Positions 11,805 to 23,319 of a stretch of DNA of 64,000 bases are shown here, in pieces. This stretch comes from Toxonevra muliebris (taxonomy: Eukaryota; Arthropoda; Insecta; Diptera; Pallopteridae). How positions within the stretch are numbered: the first letter of the stretch is position 1; each line of letters begins with the position of its first letter. The notes under the pieces are model-generated. The model did no database searches, was not told where the DNA came from, and saw nothing but the letters and a program-made list of their open reading frames with translations. Location: the NCBI GenBank assembly GCA_963691655.1, contig OY829326.1, positions 87,909,235 to 87,973,234 of the forward strand, read 5' to 3'. A program made the position numbers and the translations under genes.

Positions 11805-12793
11805 GGGGAGATAGCCCTGAGTCGGCTTCGAAAAAGTTTTTGCCGAAAAAAAACAAGGTTTAAGGGCACTTTAATGCCTTTGGTCAGGTACCACGATCCT
11901 TTGTCTACAATTCTATGTCACTCGGAACAGAGTAGAGTGATTTTTGTGGTCGCAATGGAGCGCAAAGTGAACGTGGCCGATTTTTACTATTTCTCAAAAT
12001 AGTTGTCCTAAGCCGGCACCCCCTGGTCCCCCCTGAGTTGGCACATACTTTGTTTTTGCCCAAATGCAAGAAAAAGAGTAAGTTATGTAAGTTTTAGGAA
12101 AAAATAAACAAATTTAAAATCACATGCAGTGAAAATATTAATTATAAAATAGAAACATTTCTCCATTCCAAATAGAATCTCAAAAAGAAAGAAAAAAAAT
12201 TAACTAATAAAATTATATAATTATTCCAAACATAAATTTTTGTGAGCTGCCTAGAGAACCCGGTGAAGCGTCTTTTTCACTGAGTGAATCGAAAAACCAA
12301 CAAAAGACACGCAACATGCAACTGAAACACAACAAATTAAGATAACATACAAATAACAACAAAAAAAGCAACAAAAAAAGCAACAAAAAAAAAAAGGTGT
12401 CGACTCAGGACCACCTATTTGGTACCGACTCAAGACCACTACGAGTTTTTACACATTTCATGCTATTAAGCATACGAAATAAATCCGAATGAAAAATCAA
12501 CTTTATCAGGAAAAAGCACACAGAACACAAAAACTAATGCACCCAATCAATTGAACTTTTGAAATATTTAGCAGCATCACAAGAATGTAAGAAAATGAAA
12601 TTCCGTTTGCACGAAAAACATATTCCGCACTCATGTTGTCAAGCTAAAACTAAAGTGACAATTGTCAGCGTACATTACGTCTATGTCTACCAACCTCTCA
12701 TACGACAAAACGGTTAAGCCGCCATGCGCTCCACCTCTAAGAAACGCGGGGTGCCGGCTTAACCCACACTGCCAACTTAGGACCACGTTCCCC
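11805..12793. mobile_element. TA-flanked non-autonomous DNA transposon with repeated subterminal motifs
   Basis: TA dinucleotides flank both ends (11803-11804 and 12794-12795). The left terminus is GGGGAGATAGCCCTGAGTCGGC; the complement of the right terminus is GGGGAACGTGGTCCTAAGTTGGC. Words like 'gagtcggc' or 'gagttggca' next to 'ggtcct' are repeated inside both ends (about 12003-12052 and 12398-12445, 12745-12785), as in elements with several transposase binding sites. TA flanks point to the Tc1/mariner/pogo superfamily. No transposase is present. The minus-strand frame at 12251-12439 is an artefact of a poly-CAA tract. Confidence 0.7.
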
Positions 12794-12964
12794 TACATTT
12801 TTATATATATTATAAAATAAAGAACAAACTTAAATTGTATTCAAATATAATTAGGTATCAAAAACACTTAATTTGTAAGTGGCAAAAACAAAAGCAACTT
12901 CAATATGTTAGTACAACAAGTTTTTAAACATCTCAGTGATTAATAGCATATCGATTATTTTTCA

Positions 12965-13750
12965 GCACTCTGCACACCTACGAGGCAAAGAGTCGATAAG
13001 TCGCTCGATTTGATCTTTTGGTATGCTTTCTCAGGCTTCTTTTATTATCGTAAAGAACGTGTCTTCATTTGATTTCATGTCTCATAAGTTCTCTATTGGA
13101 TTCAAATTTGGTGATTGTGCAGGCCTTTCGAGAACATCAACTTTTTTTTCATTAAACCAAGATTTCGCAAGCTTTGATGTGTGCTTCGGGTCGTTATCTT
13201 TTTGGAAGACCCACCTCAACGGCATTTCTCCCTTAGCAAATGGCAGCATGACACTCTCTAAGATGTTTTTATAGAGAAAACGACCGACCCATGGTATCTT
13301 TTATCTCGTATACAGGGCCCATTTCATCAATTGAAAAGCAACCCCACACCATAACATTGCCGCTGCCACGCTTTACTGTCCCCTGGCAATATTTTGAATC
13401 TAATCGTTTATTAGGTGGCCTTCGAACTCTTTGAATCTTTGAATCAGATTCTCCCAGATTGAAGTTTGTTTCATCAGAAAATAAAATATTTTTCCATTTT
13501 GCGACGTCCCAACTTGCATGCGCTTTGGCAAACTCGATTCTTGCCTTCCTATCTTTATTGGAAATAAAAGGCTTTTTAGCAGTTTTTCGCGTGCGCAGTC
13601 CTGCCTGTAATGCTCTGCCTCACACCGTCCTTGCACTAATTTCCAAGCTTAAATTGATTGTTTATGATTCTTTGAGAAGACACAAATGGATCCTTTTTAA
13701 TCTCGCGGATTATCTTTATGAATGAATTGTATTTATTTCGCGCCATTTTT
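12965..13750 (-). pseudogene. Tc1-like (DD34E) transposase relic
   Basis: Read on the minus strand, this is a Tc1/mariner-superfamily transposase broken by frameshifts and stops. A likely start lies near 13746 (MARNKYNSF). In the middle of the gene is GSGNVMVWGCFSIDEMGPVY (about 13300-13360), the motif around the second catalytic region. Then comes PLRWVFQKDNDPKHTS and, exactly 34 residues after the first D of that motif, the E of SPNLNPIENL (about 13080-13220). This gives the DD34E spacing of Tc1 elements. The N-terminal DNA-binding half is partly present and contains stop codons. The protein would cut and paste its own element in the nucleus. This copy cannot encode it. No terminal repeats were found. 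Confidence 0.85.
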
Positions 13751-13789
13751 AATAAACTCTTTGACTTATTGACTAAATCGAATATTTAC

Positions 13790-14390
13790 AATGGATAATG
13801 GTACTTTGGCAAATAAAAGTATGATTAAACAAAAAGTACTTGAAAATAAATTCAAAATTGTAATGAACAAGTAAAGTTGCTTTAGTATCTGCCAACTGAA
13901 AAGTGTACGTATTTGGGTAAAGTTTTTTTTTCTTAAAATATTGTGTTAAAATAAACATAAAAATTTCTCTATTGCACAGAAGAAAAACAAAATATAATAT
14001 TACTAAGAAAACTCTTTTGATGGTGTCATTTATTAGATGCATTTTTATAATGCTCTTAAACAAACTTTTATATGTCAGCACGGGTCCCAGTTACCACTTA
14101 AGTGGTTCATTTTTTTGAGTTATTTGAATCTACGAGGAATAATATTGTCCGACAAAGTTTTTCCGATGTATTTTAACCAGCTCAATTTGAAAATGACATC
14201 GAAATTCTCAACAAAAAAATAAATAATAATCTTGACACTCCGACATCAAGGTTTTAGAGTTTTATGAAATTTCGACACGGGTGATGATCACGGGGTTTGA
14301 CAGCCATAGATTTTGATGGAATAGTTACGAATCCAAAGTCAGAATTTCTCTACCTCGTCAAATGGGGTATCGTCATTTCCGTTTCCATTT
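13790..14390. other. no recognisable gene
   Basis: AT-rich sequence. The frames at 13773-14081 (-) and 14037-14222 (+) have no recognisable domain. Confidence 0.35.
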
Positions 14391-14685
14391 TCCGTTTGCT
14401 GCAAGACTGTCATAAGTCAAAAAAGCAAATATTTTAATGAACTACCACTCGGTAGAACACAATAGCGATATATTTTCTTCTCACGAGGAGAGTTCTTAAG
14501 ATACCACAAAATAACTGATTAACAGTTATTTCTCATGCATAACTCGAAATTTGTCTTCTTTCTTTTAGGAGAAAATCGCATTTAAAGTTTTCAATGATCT
14601 ACCACTCCCGAGAACCCAATAACAAATAATTGTCTCATTGTCTATTTTTTTGAATTATGACAGTATTGCGGCAAACGAGCGATAT
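14391..14685. mobile_element. MITE of the 'atatcgctc' family, copy 1
   Basis: The left arm 'gtttgctgcaagactgtcat' continues 'aagtcaaaaaagc'. The right arm carries its complement 'gacagtattgcggcaaac' followed by 'gagcgatat'. The left terminus has lost the 'atatcgctc' tip. The family is defined by a better preserved copy at 55855-56103 and a short copy at 40465-40577. Confidence 0.65.
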
Positions 14686-14894
14686 GTATATACCAAGAAA
14701 GCTGATGTGTACCTTTTCGAAATTTTTCATTAGAACCTATTTACATACTACGGCAATCACATACTTTTCAATGAATGACGTCACAAGTGAAACAATCCAA
14801 AAGCTTTTATTTCAAATACCATACTGGCAAAAATGATTTTTGCAGAAAATTGCTCAATATCTTTCCCATTCATATCGAATTTTCATATTATTTT

Positions 14895-14915
14895 TGTGTG
14901 TGTGTGTGTGCGTGT
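14895..14915. repeat. TG microsatellite
   Basis: (TG)n run of about nine units with one CG interruption. Confidence 0.9.
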
Positions 14916-14919
14916 ATTT

Positions 14920-15707
14920 ATGTATGTTACATCTTTTATTCTAGGATATTCTATGCATGTATATTTTATGTGGGTGGTACTTTGGGGTATACAAGTATGT
15001 GGGTACAAAAGAGATTAAAAAGGGTGCAGTATTAAGAATGCCATTATTGGATTTTTGCGTGTTTCATTTTTTTCATACTGGGAGTTTCTATAGCTGCTGA
15101 ATTTTTCGCTTGAGATTGAGGTTGATGTGAAATAAAAGCATCGGAATTTGGCTCTTTTGTTTCAAGTAATTTTAATATAAAACAATAACATATTTTTATA
15201 TATACACATGCTCAGGGTTAAATGTTAATCCCAAGAAATTTAATATAAAAGTATTTATCAGGCGAAAAATCGTGAAACCACTAACTTTGCGACAAAAGAA
15301 CTTTTCCAGAAAAAAAAAAAAACGGCATAATCGATTTTAAGGGTTATTCGGGATCGCGGATTCCGACCCTGTACTCGAATCCTCGATATGGAGGCCAAAA
15401 ATCCTTACTTTTGGTATATGAAGATTAGTGTAAATTTTTGTTTTATCGTGGATCCTATTATAAGATCTTCAAGTTTGTAGCTGGACTCATCGAAGGCCAA
15501 AACCATTTAAGTCTAATTTTTGTTTAAATCTCTTTATACTGGATTAGCCGTTAATGAAAACCATTCAACTATATTTGAAGAAAATCTTTCTCATGGTGAA
15601 CATTTGAGCTCCCTAAGGGTCAAATCATTGAAAATTAAGTAATTTTTTGCAACCATATAAGTTTTCACACCTTTTGGATATATTATCAGTTTAGAGTTTT
15701 CTGTCAA
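14920..15707. other. no recognisable gene
   Basis: AT-rich spacer. The overlapping frames at 14775-15035 cross the TG microsatellite and are not gene-like. Confidence 0.35.
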
Positions 15708-15841
15708 ACATTAGCCCTAATTCATGGTTTGATGCGAATGATCTTGTATCATTGCAAGTGCAAAATATACGATATGCAATAAAAATTTGCATTTGCAATG
15801 ATGCAAGACCATTTGCAACATATCGTGAATAGGGTTAATGT
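15708..15841. repeat. 134-bp hairpin (foldback MITE)
   Basis: Two arms of about 57 bases are inverted copies: 'acattagccctaattcatgg' through 'atcattgcaagtgcaaa' on the left, and its complement ending 'cgtgaatagggttaatgt' on the right, around a loop of about 20 bases. The minus-strand frame at 15717-15986 runs through it and is not a gene. Confidence 0.7.
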
Positions 15842-16245
15842 TTTGTTGTCGTTTTGTGCAAAATAGTTGTTTGTATGTACGACTGATATTTCCTTCGTTT
15901 TTAGGACTATTTACTGGGGCACAGATTCGGCGTTTAATGAAAGATTCTCTTTTTAAATCAGCATGAACATGCAGCGCGGGATGCAATTACAATTTTTTTG
16001 GAAATTATCACTCAGAAAACTGTAAAGCATACATTACCGATATACTTGGGGATTTTGCAACAAAAATTCATTTTCTGCATTGTGCTCTTGGTCGTTTCGA
16101 AAGACAAGTTCCAAATTAATACGAATTTCATCAAGTAACCTCAACGTGGGGAAAATGGGAAATGGGTAAGAAAAAACTGATTGTTAGCTGATTTATGCTT
16201 AAAATGTTATTGTAGAAGGCAGCTCTTCTTAATATTTTATTTATT

Positions 16246-16760
16246 TAAGGGGGTCCTGCACTTTTTCGGTAAATATTTTAGAACTTTTTACAGGACTGAT
16301 AAATTAATAAAAATGTATTTTCCGATTTCGGAATCTTTTGTAAATCTTCATTAACTAACGTGCACGATTGCGGCTGACTGGAACGTTTCAAAAACGAAGA
16401 AAAATACCCTTAGAAAATTTATGACTGTGGTCTCAGGACATACTACGATTATTTTGTTTAACCAACAATTCACAAAATGGCGGACATTATTTCTCGTAAA
16501 AACGCGTTACAAATTGAGGAAAGAATTAACCAAACTTTTTTTTTCTTTTATGTCCTGAGGTCATTGTTGTGTCAAAGAACATATTTGAATTCCAGACCGA
16601 TCCGTTAATTTTTTAGTAACCATGCACGCCAACGACAAAAACCTGTTTTGAGAAATACGGGTTCTAAGTTTTGACTATCGGTTTTAACATGTAAAATATA
16701 CTTACGGACACTTTTCAAAAAATCTCTTTTTTAAACCGAGAAAGTGCAAAGCCTCCCTAA
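16246..16760. mobile_element. MITE with about 25-bp terminal inverted repeats
   Basis: The left end 'agggggtcctgcactttttc' plus 'ggt' pairs with the right-end segment 'accgagaaagtgcaaagcctccct', with a few mismatches. The 515-base interior is non-coding, and 'tttaa' words occur at both flanks. The superfamily is uncertain. Confidence 0.5.
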
Positions 16761-16769
16761 CTATTTAAA

Positions 16770-18464
16770 ACTGCCATTAAAATAACATATTTACATATTT
16801 ATCTACATACTTTGAGCATAATACAGGGCGAAAAACAGAAAAGTTACCGAATCAAATCGTAGTAGTGCGGAAAAGTTGCTACTCGTCAATACGAACTCAG
16901 AAAAAAATAATGAAATCGGAAAATATCTTGAGTTTACGAATTTGAACAGAAATTTAATAGATATACGAAAGATCGTAGGAGGTTTTTGCGCCATGTTTAT
17001 CTTTAAAATATAGAAAACACAGCTATTACTCACATCTCTATTCAGTATTTGTAATATTTTGTAAAGTTTGCACTCTTCTGAAAGCAGTGGGTCGAAAAAG
17101 CATTGGACATTTAACAAAAAGCAAAAAAAAAATTACTCCAAGAACTGCAGAAAAATAGTTAAAAACCATCAAAATCAGGTTGGGCAACCTGTCAGAATTT
17201 TTCTTCACATCAAATTCTCAGTAAATTTGAGTGATGGATGGCGAGTCATACTTTGCCATTGAAGGCAACATCAAGCAAGTACCGAATAATTTAACCCGTC
17301 AAAAGTCGCAGAATTGAGTCCAACTGAAATTCTTTTTTTCTAACCTAAAGAGAAAAGTTTTAACCAATGAATACTGACCAAAAATGTAGATTGTTCAATT
17401 AAAAAATCGGTGAAGGAAGTGCCGAAAAATTCCGAAAATGAAACCTCAACGGAATCGAAATTTTTTCATAAATTTTAAATAAACACTAATGTTTTTTTAA
17501 TAAAATGTTAAAACAGTTTTAGATTGTGTGCTTTATTTTTTTTTAAGGTGGGTGACATAATGTCAATGGACATTATGTCTATTGAAAATGGAAATTAAGG
17601 CAAATCTGAAATGAACGTAATAGTGCGGAAACACGAGTGTGCATTTCGTTGAAACTATGCAGTTGAAATTTAGGTGGACACACTACAAAAACGAATTTCA
17701 AGTTTGGAGAATAAGAATACTTGTGTGCGTTTTGTGTGAATAAAAATAAATAAAAATGCTGCCTTTCAATTGGATTTGGATACCAGGAATTTATATAACA
17801 ATTATGGATAATTGGAGGAATGGCAATGAGTTACTTTCCGACTCTATTGTCTTATTTTTTCACTTAATAAATATTACAAGAGCAGGTGCTATGAAAACAA
17901 AATACAAAATGTCTAAAATATGTAATAGATCTTAAAATTTTCCTGTTTTTTTTTTAACGAATTTCATTTGACACTTTTTGTATGGCGAAACTCTGCATTT
18001 CAGACGCATTTCAACGAAATGTTAACTTTACTTATAAAAGTTTAGGACGACTCTAAAATTTTATTTTTTAAGTTATAAGTATACTAGCTGTTATTTTTAT
18101 GACTAAAAGTTATAAGTAATTTTAAATTTTTACTGTTTAATAAAAAAGTTCACAGTTTGACTTAATTTAAAAAATTAAAAAATATGAATTATTTTCATAA
18201 TTGAAAACTGTTGTATTAATATCATTCCAAAGATTTTTAATCGGAGTCACGTTTGGGAATTGAATAGACCCCTTCAGGAAAGCGACATTGTTATAAGAAA
18301 ATAAATATAAAAACATAATTGTGGCAATTTTTATCTTTTACCTCATGTCACTACTATTTTTTTGCACACAGGTGTACATAAGTGCAATGTACATACATAT
18401 CTATGTATAGATACGTACCCGTGTATTATACACAGATACTATAAAAAACACAATTCCTTCTATG
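16770..18464. other. no recognisable gene; decayed inverted repeats
   Basis: AT-rich. A short perfect hairpin 'gacataatgtc' / 'gacattatgtc' lies at 17554-17579. An inverted pair lies at about 17641-17671 and 17998-18022 (catttcgttgaaa and its complement), suggesting another decayed MITE of about 380 bases. Frames at 16803-17117 (-) and 17068-17262 (+) look random. Confidence 0.4.
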
Positions 18465-18981
18465 CAGTGGCGGATTCAGATGTAAGGAAGGACGCAGACT
18501 TTTATAATAACTGAATATTTAAAACTATTTAAAAATGTTTATTGTTTCGATGAATTTATTTTATATGCATGTGGATGCTTATAACCAGTGATGGCATTTT
18601 ACACGTTTAAGGTTTTTTCTCTAGTGTGACATTTAGTTTTATTTTAGAATTGATTTCTAATCTGGTTGTTGGTAAATTTTTGATAATTTATTGTAGTTAG
18701 GTCCAATTTCTGGTCTGGATTTTAATCTGATTATTAGTTTGATTTTTAGTTTGGTTTTTTTCACAAAATATCTCAGAAATTTTTACTTAATTCTCAGTTT
18801 TGTTACCATAGTTCGATACAATTTATATTGCTTTGTACCATTAATTTCGGCTAATGCAGAGAGAAGTTCGACTTAATTATTGTTTAAAATGCTTATTTTC
18901 CATAATATATTCAATGTTTAATGCTTTCCTTAACTTTGCAATACTATTCCCCCTTTAACCCGAATTCTAGATCCGCCACTG
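18465..18981. mobile_element. hAT-like MITE with CAGTGGCGGATC-type ends
   Basis: The left terminus CAGTGGCGGATTCAGA is the inverse of the right terminus TCTAGATCCGCCACTG. Ends of this CAGTGGCGGAT type are characteristic of hAT-family elements. Flanking octamers are not identical, so no duplication is claimed. The 517-base interior is AT-rich and non-coding. A related pair of ends bounds the element at 44958-45980. Confidence 0.7.
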
Positions 18982-18989
18982 TTTATATA

Positions 18990-19814
18990 ATATGTATGAT
19001 GATGTCAAGTTCTACCTACGACAGTTGAATATCTAACATAAATCTCAGCAGCAACAACGACACCAATAAAAACAACAACAACATCAAGAACGACATGTTA
19101 AACAAGCAGAACAAGTGCAACTCTTGGAATTATGATGATGCATTTTTACCAAACGTCGTCGTCTCGTAAATGATTAAATGCCTTGAAGCGGAATACAGTG
19201 AAGTGGACTTTGGAGGAGGGTGTCAATCGCATAGTATACGACATACGACGACATACTACAAAACAAGTACACAAACACCATAAGTGAACGAACCGGTTTA
19301 ACTTCTTCAACATTTTTTCACATTCACATTTTTTAATCCTATCCTATCATTCTGCTTCATACTCATATATTTTATTGAAATTATAAAAAAAGAAAAAAAT
19401 CGTAACCATATTGAAGTTATATGTACAAGAATACAAGAATATTTAACGAATATAATACAAGTTGAGTTAAAGTTGATTTGGAATTAAATAAAATCACATG
19501 ATCCGTACAACGAAGTATTTCTTAGTTTAAGTTTAGTGTTTCGTTAAGGTCTTTTATTACAAATTGAGCAAAACTGAATTCACCCATCCCCAATTATTAA
19601 TATGAAAATATCATGGGAACATCGTACCCTACCAAATCTAATAAAATTTAAGAAATCTTTATATGAAGAATGTCCATTGTGGTAAACAGCCACCTTTAAA
19701 GTACGATGCAATAAACAGCGGTCTAAAATCAAGCCCGGTCCCAATTATTTTTAACTTGTACCGCTCTTATTTAGTTAAAAAAAAAAAATTAAAATGAGAA
19801 CGCTTCTCAGTAAG
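18990..19814. other. no supported gene; CAA-rich spacer
   Basis: Contains CAACAACAA-type tracts at 19050-19090 and 'acgacatacgacgacat' at about 19237. Composition resembles fly untranslated sequence, but no exon boundary can be supported. Confidence 0.35.
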
Positions 19815-20045
19815 CTTTTTACATGAGTGGGTAGTGTCCTAGACTTTCACCCGGTAAGTCGCTGGTTCGATTTCCGTCTTGACCTGATAATTAACTCTCC
19901 TAACCTTCTTATATTCACTTTCAATATGAAGTGTATGAGAATTATAAGGAAGTGTACAAGTACACCTCCACCACTCCTTGGTTGGCAATGGCAAAATGTG
20001 ATAAAAAATTGCCACATTCCCGTTCGGAACCAGCGTTAAACTGTA
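19815..20045 (+). mobile_element. tRNA-derived SINE, copy B
   Basis: Same family as 2352-2580. Box A is decayed ('gagtgggtagtgtcct') and box B is near consensus ('ctggttcgatttcc', about 19862). The body includes 'ttatattcactttcaatatg', 'gaagtgtatgagaattata' and 'aagtgtacaagtacacc', and ends at 'accagcgttaaactgtagg'. The short frames on both strands here are translations of the SINE. Confidence 0.8.
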
Positions 20046-20716
20046 GGGCCGTTCTAGTATGAATATGTCCCTCGACAGCCACTTAACCACTATGTGTTTT
20101 TTATTTTTTCTCAAAAAAAAAGAAGAAAATTCATTACAAAATGGAAAATTTTAGTCCTGGTAATGAGAATTTTATTAGTAATAGGGTGTTACTACTATAG
20201 TAGCTGAACCATTTCAATTTCTGTGAAACGTAGAAAAAACCCCAAACGTGGAAATAATAACAGTGAAATATATGTACAGGTTAAGGGCCCGTAATAAAAG
20301 TGATAGGTTTCAACGCTTTGCTTTTGATGGTAGGTCTATAGGCTGAACCACAACTAGATTTTTCGATAAAAAATGGGCAATTTGTGACCATTTTAATCCC
20401 AAAAAAAAAATTGTCAAATTACAGTTTTTTTTTAAACTGCTGCCATTTTGTTTCTATATATGAAAAATTGCTAATTCCAGTTCAGCCCCCCTAAATCTGA
20501 GTTTTTTTTTACAGTGTGTCAAAGTTTTCTTATTTTGGTCGAAGGGATCTGAATACTAAGTGCCAACAGTGTTATAAATTAATGTCTGAGAAAAATCTTA
20601 TCGGTGAATTTTACGAGGGTAATTTCTGTAGAACATATTAACCGTTTAGTTCCTCTTTTTATGGAACACTTTGACCTCTTTTTGATGAAAACCTAAAAAG
20701 TCATTTCAAATGAGAC

Positions 20717-21184
20717 TGTTGAGGACCATGTAGAGGAACCTCTTATTGAGTTCGACTAAGTGCTCTCGGCATTAGTTGACGTCACCACCACTGCTTCCGT
20801 CGTCTCCCGATGGAATTATTAGTTATAAGTAAATGAATTATTGAATTACCATAAAATACCACTCTGGTATTAGTTTTGTATTGAATTTCCTCTGAAATAC
20901 CACTCTGGTATTTATCTTACAATGTATTATCCATATATATTCTCTTTATATACCAATATATTGTAATAGATTATCTCAACCCATGAGATTATACCAGTTT
21001 CCATACGGTATAAAATCCCATTGTTTGAGAAAGTCTAAAGTTAGTTCTTGAGCATCCCTTGCTTACAACCGTTTCAATAAACTGAGGCCACTCTCCGTGG
21101 CATGTTATATATTTAAACCCACCAACGAAATTTGTGTTCTGATTTCTCCTCTTTTACCTTTATCAATTAATATGAAAATATTCA
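20717..21184 (+). mobile_element. solo LTR with 5-bp target duplication
   Basis: A 468-base segment starting TGTTGAGGACC and ending TATTCA (TG...CA). It is flanked by the direct repeat GAGAC at 20712-20716 and 21185-21189. The insertion boundary is independently fixed because the undisrupted sequence is visible in the opposite arm of the surrounding inverted repeat (complement near 22225-22250). Inside are a TATA-like 'ggtataaaatccc' (about 21007) and a polyadenylation signal 'caataaactg' (about 21076), as expected for an LTR promoter and terminator. Five-base duplications fit the Copia or BEL/Pao superfamilies. No internal region remains, so it arose by LTR-LTR recombination. Confidence 0.85.
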
Positions 21185-21427
21185 GAGACATTTAACGATT
21201 AAAATATTCTACAAAAATATTTGCCAGAAAATTTCACTAGGGGTCACCAAAGACATAAGTCATATATAAAACGGTTAATCGTTATTAAAAGGAAATAGCC
21301 GCCTACCCACAGAAATAAAATATACTATATCGTGAATTCAGCATTATAATTAATTTAGATAGCTTTAACATTAATTTTGACTAACAAGGGAATGTAGGGG
21401 ACGGAAATATAAGAGACACATAGGATA

Positions 21428-21604
21428 TGTTCGGTTATGCACTACTGCAGCATTTGCAGAAACATTTGCGTGAAAACGCTATATTTGTCTGCTGATAACG
21501 CATTTAACAGAAAGGGACTATTGCAGCGATGCTTCTTAGCAACCAAATATTACATTTTTAACGCTTTTGCTTCTGGAAATGATGCAGTAATGCATAACCG
21601 AACA
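21428..21604. mobile_element. TA-flanked MITE nested in the inverted-repeat element
   Basis: The left terminus 'tgttcggttatgcactactg' plus 'cagcatttgcagaa' is mirrored by the right terminus ending 'gcataaccgaaca'. TA lies directly outside each end (21426-21427 and 21605-21606). At 177 bases and non-coding, it fits a Tc1/mariner-type MITE. Confidence 0.7.
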
Positions 21605-22459
21605 TACTCGTGTTTCTTTTATCGCCGGGAAAACTGTTTTAGGAGTAGTTCACCTCCAAAGTAAGGGGTGTAAAAGTAGGGGATCTACAAGTAGCGAATT
21701 CTAAAAAAAAAAGCTGATACACAAATCTTCATCCTAATGTGAGAAACCTGGGGACGTTCCCTTGCAAGATATATTCTGGGTTTCAGTGATTAGCCACTTT
21801 CGTATACGGATATAGTGTGAGTAGTAACTTAAAAAAACCAAATATTTGTGAAAATTAAGAATTTGCATAATAAACCCAGATTATTTATGGACGCATCATC
21901 AAAAGCGAAGAAAAATACGTACGTAATTAAAGAACCATATTTTTATTATTTTGAAACACGATTTTCGTCTCAAATTTTCTTACCGAAAATTATATGTACA
22001 ACTTGAGAAAGTGGGCTATTGACCTGATATAAAGACGGAAACAGGACATTGGCATTTTCAACGGCGCGTGCTAGTTTTGCGTAAATTACAAGTTCGGTAG
22101 AAGTAAAAAGCTTTGCCTTTGTCAGCCGTTAACCAATATATATATATGAGTCCTATGTCTTTGGTGACCCGTAGCAAAATTTCCTGGCAAACATTTTTGT
22201 GGAATATTTTAATCCTTAATTGTCTCTTTTGAAAGGACTTTTCAGGTTTTTATCAAAAACGGGGTCAATTTGTCCCATAAAAAAAGGAACTAAAGGATTA
22301 ATATGTTCTACAGAAATGGCCCTCGTAAAATTCTACTATACAACTTTCTCAGCCATCAATTTATAAAACTTTTGGCACTTAGTATTCAGAATCCTTCGAC
22401 CAAAATAAGAAAACTTTGACTCACTGTAAAAAAAAACTGAGACGTGCTGCACTAAAAGT

Positions 22460-22830
22460 TTGTTTTACAAAAATGGTCCATGAAACCTACCCTTTCAGAA
22501 TTATAGGGTGGCTATTCTGTTGGATGGGTTTTGGGTGAAAATAAATTGCATATGACCTTTCTAGTGCATAGTTGTTGATAGCTACTAACCAATAATAGAG
22601 ACTGAAGACGTAGATGCAGTTCGTGTTTAATACTCAAAAATTTAAATTTAAATGTCTTCCTGTGTATTTTTATTTTGGCACTTAACAACACACCTGTGAG
22701 CTTAACCAATAAAAGCCTGCCCATAGATGCAGCAGCACCCAGCAAGATCGTTGGAGATGTTCACATAGGCAATAGAAGTTGCCTTGCTAAATTACAGATT
22801 GGTAACTTAACACATTTCGGAGATTTGGAA
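22460..22830. other. no recognised gene; open frame on both strands
   Basis: An 80-residue plus-strand frame (22675-22917) and a 77-residue minus-strand frame (22512-22745) overlap here. The plus frame is less AT-rich than its surroundings but matches nothing I know. It runs into the first of three palindromes. I do not call a gene. Confidence 0.3.
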
Positions 22831-23315
22831 TGGGTATTTAAATACCCAACCGGCTTTTCTGGGTCATCAAGTACAAATAATGACAAAACGTTCACGTTAT
22901 TGCTAAAAGTTTTATAAAAACTGTTTATTTATAATAATTGTACATTTTGTATACATATTCTATTGTGCGTTTTGCAGGTTGGGTATTTAAATACCCAAAT
23001 CAGGAAATTGGCTCCAGAGTTTAGGTGAACTCGGGGATCACGAATTTTTTTCTATAATCAATCAAGAGCACTGATGGGTAAAAAGCCATGACAATTTTCT
23101 ACTATTAACCCATTTTTCACTATCTTTTATATGTAAATTTTAAGGTTTTTGGAAATTCGCTGAGTTTGACCTTGGAGAAAGGCAGGAAAACGTTGGAATT
23201 CTACCTAACATGCGAGATAATTTAATAAAGGAAACGTGAGCCCGATATTTGCTACCAGTCCCGAGATATTCAAATATTTCTTGCCAACATTAATTTTTGG
23301 GTATTTAAATACCCA
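22831..23315. repeat. three copies of a perfect 18-bp palindrome centred on TTAA
   Basis: TGGGTATTTAAATACCCA occurs at 22831-22848, within 22979-22998 (there extended to 20 bases) and at 23298-23315. Centre spacings are 149 and 318 bases. The sequences between copies are not similar to each other, so this is not a simple tandem repeat. It could be a binding site for a dimeric protein or remains of inserted ends around a TTAA target. Confidence 0.75.
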
Positions 23316-23319
23316 TCCA

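Larger units (their letters stand above)
20483..22456. mobile_element. large inverted-repeat (foldback) element interrupted by a solo LTR
   Basis: The left arm runs 20483-20716 and resumes at 21185-21275 after an LTR insertion. The right arm runs about 22140-22456 as its inverted copy. Matching words include 'gtcaaagttttcttattttg' near 20520, whose complement lies near 22420. 'gccagaaaatttcactaggg' near 21224, with 'gtcaccaaagacataa', has its complement near 22155-22198. The arms are about 320 bases at roughly 80-85% identity by eye. The 860-base loop contains a small TA-flanked MITE at 21428-21604. No transposase is recognisable. Confidence 0.7.

Noticed and set aside
12251..12439. Cysteine-rich minus frame
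   Set aside because: The cysteines and phenylalanines come from a poly-CAA/AAAAGC simple repeat inside a transposon.
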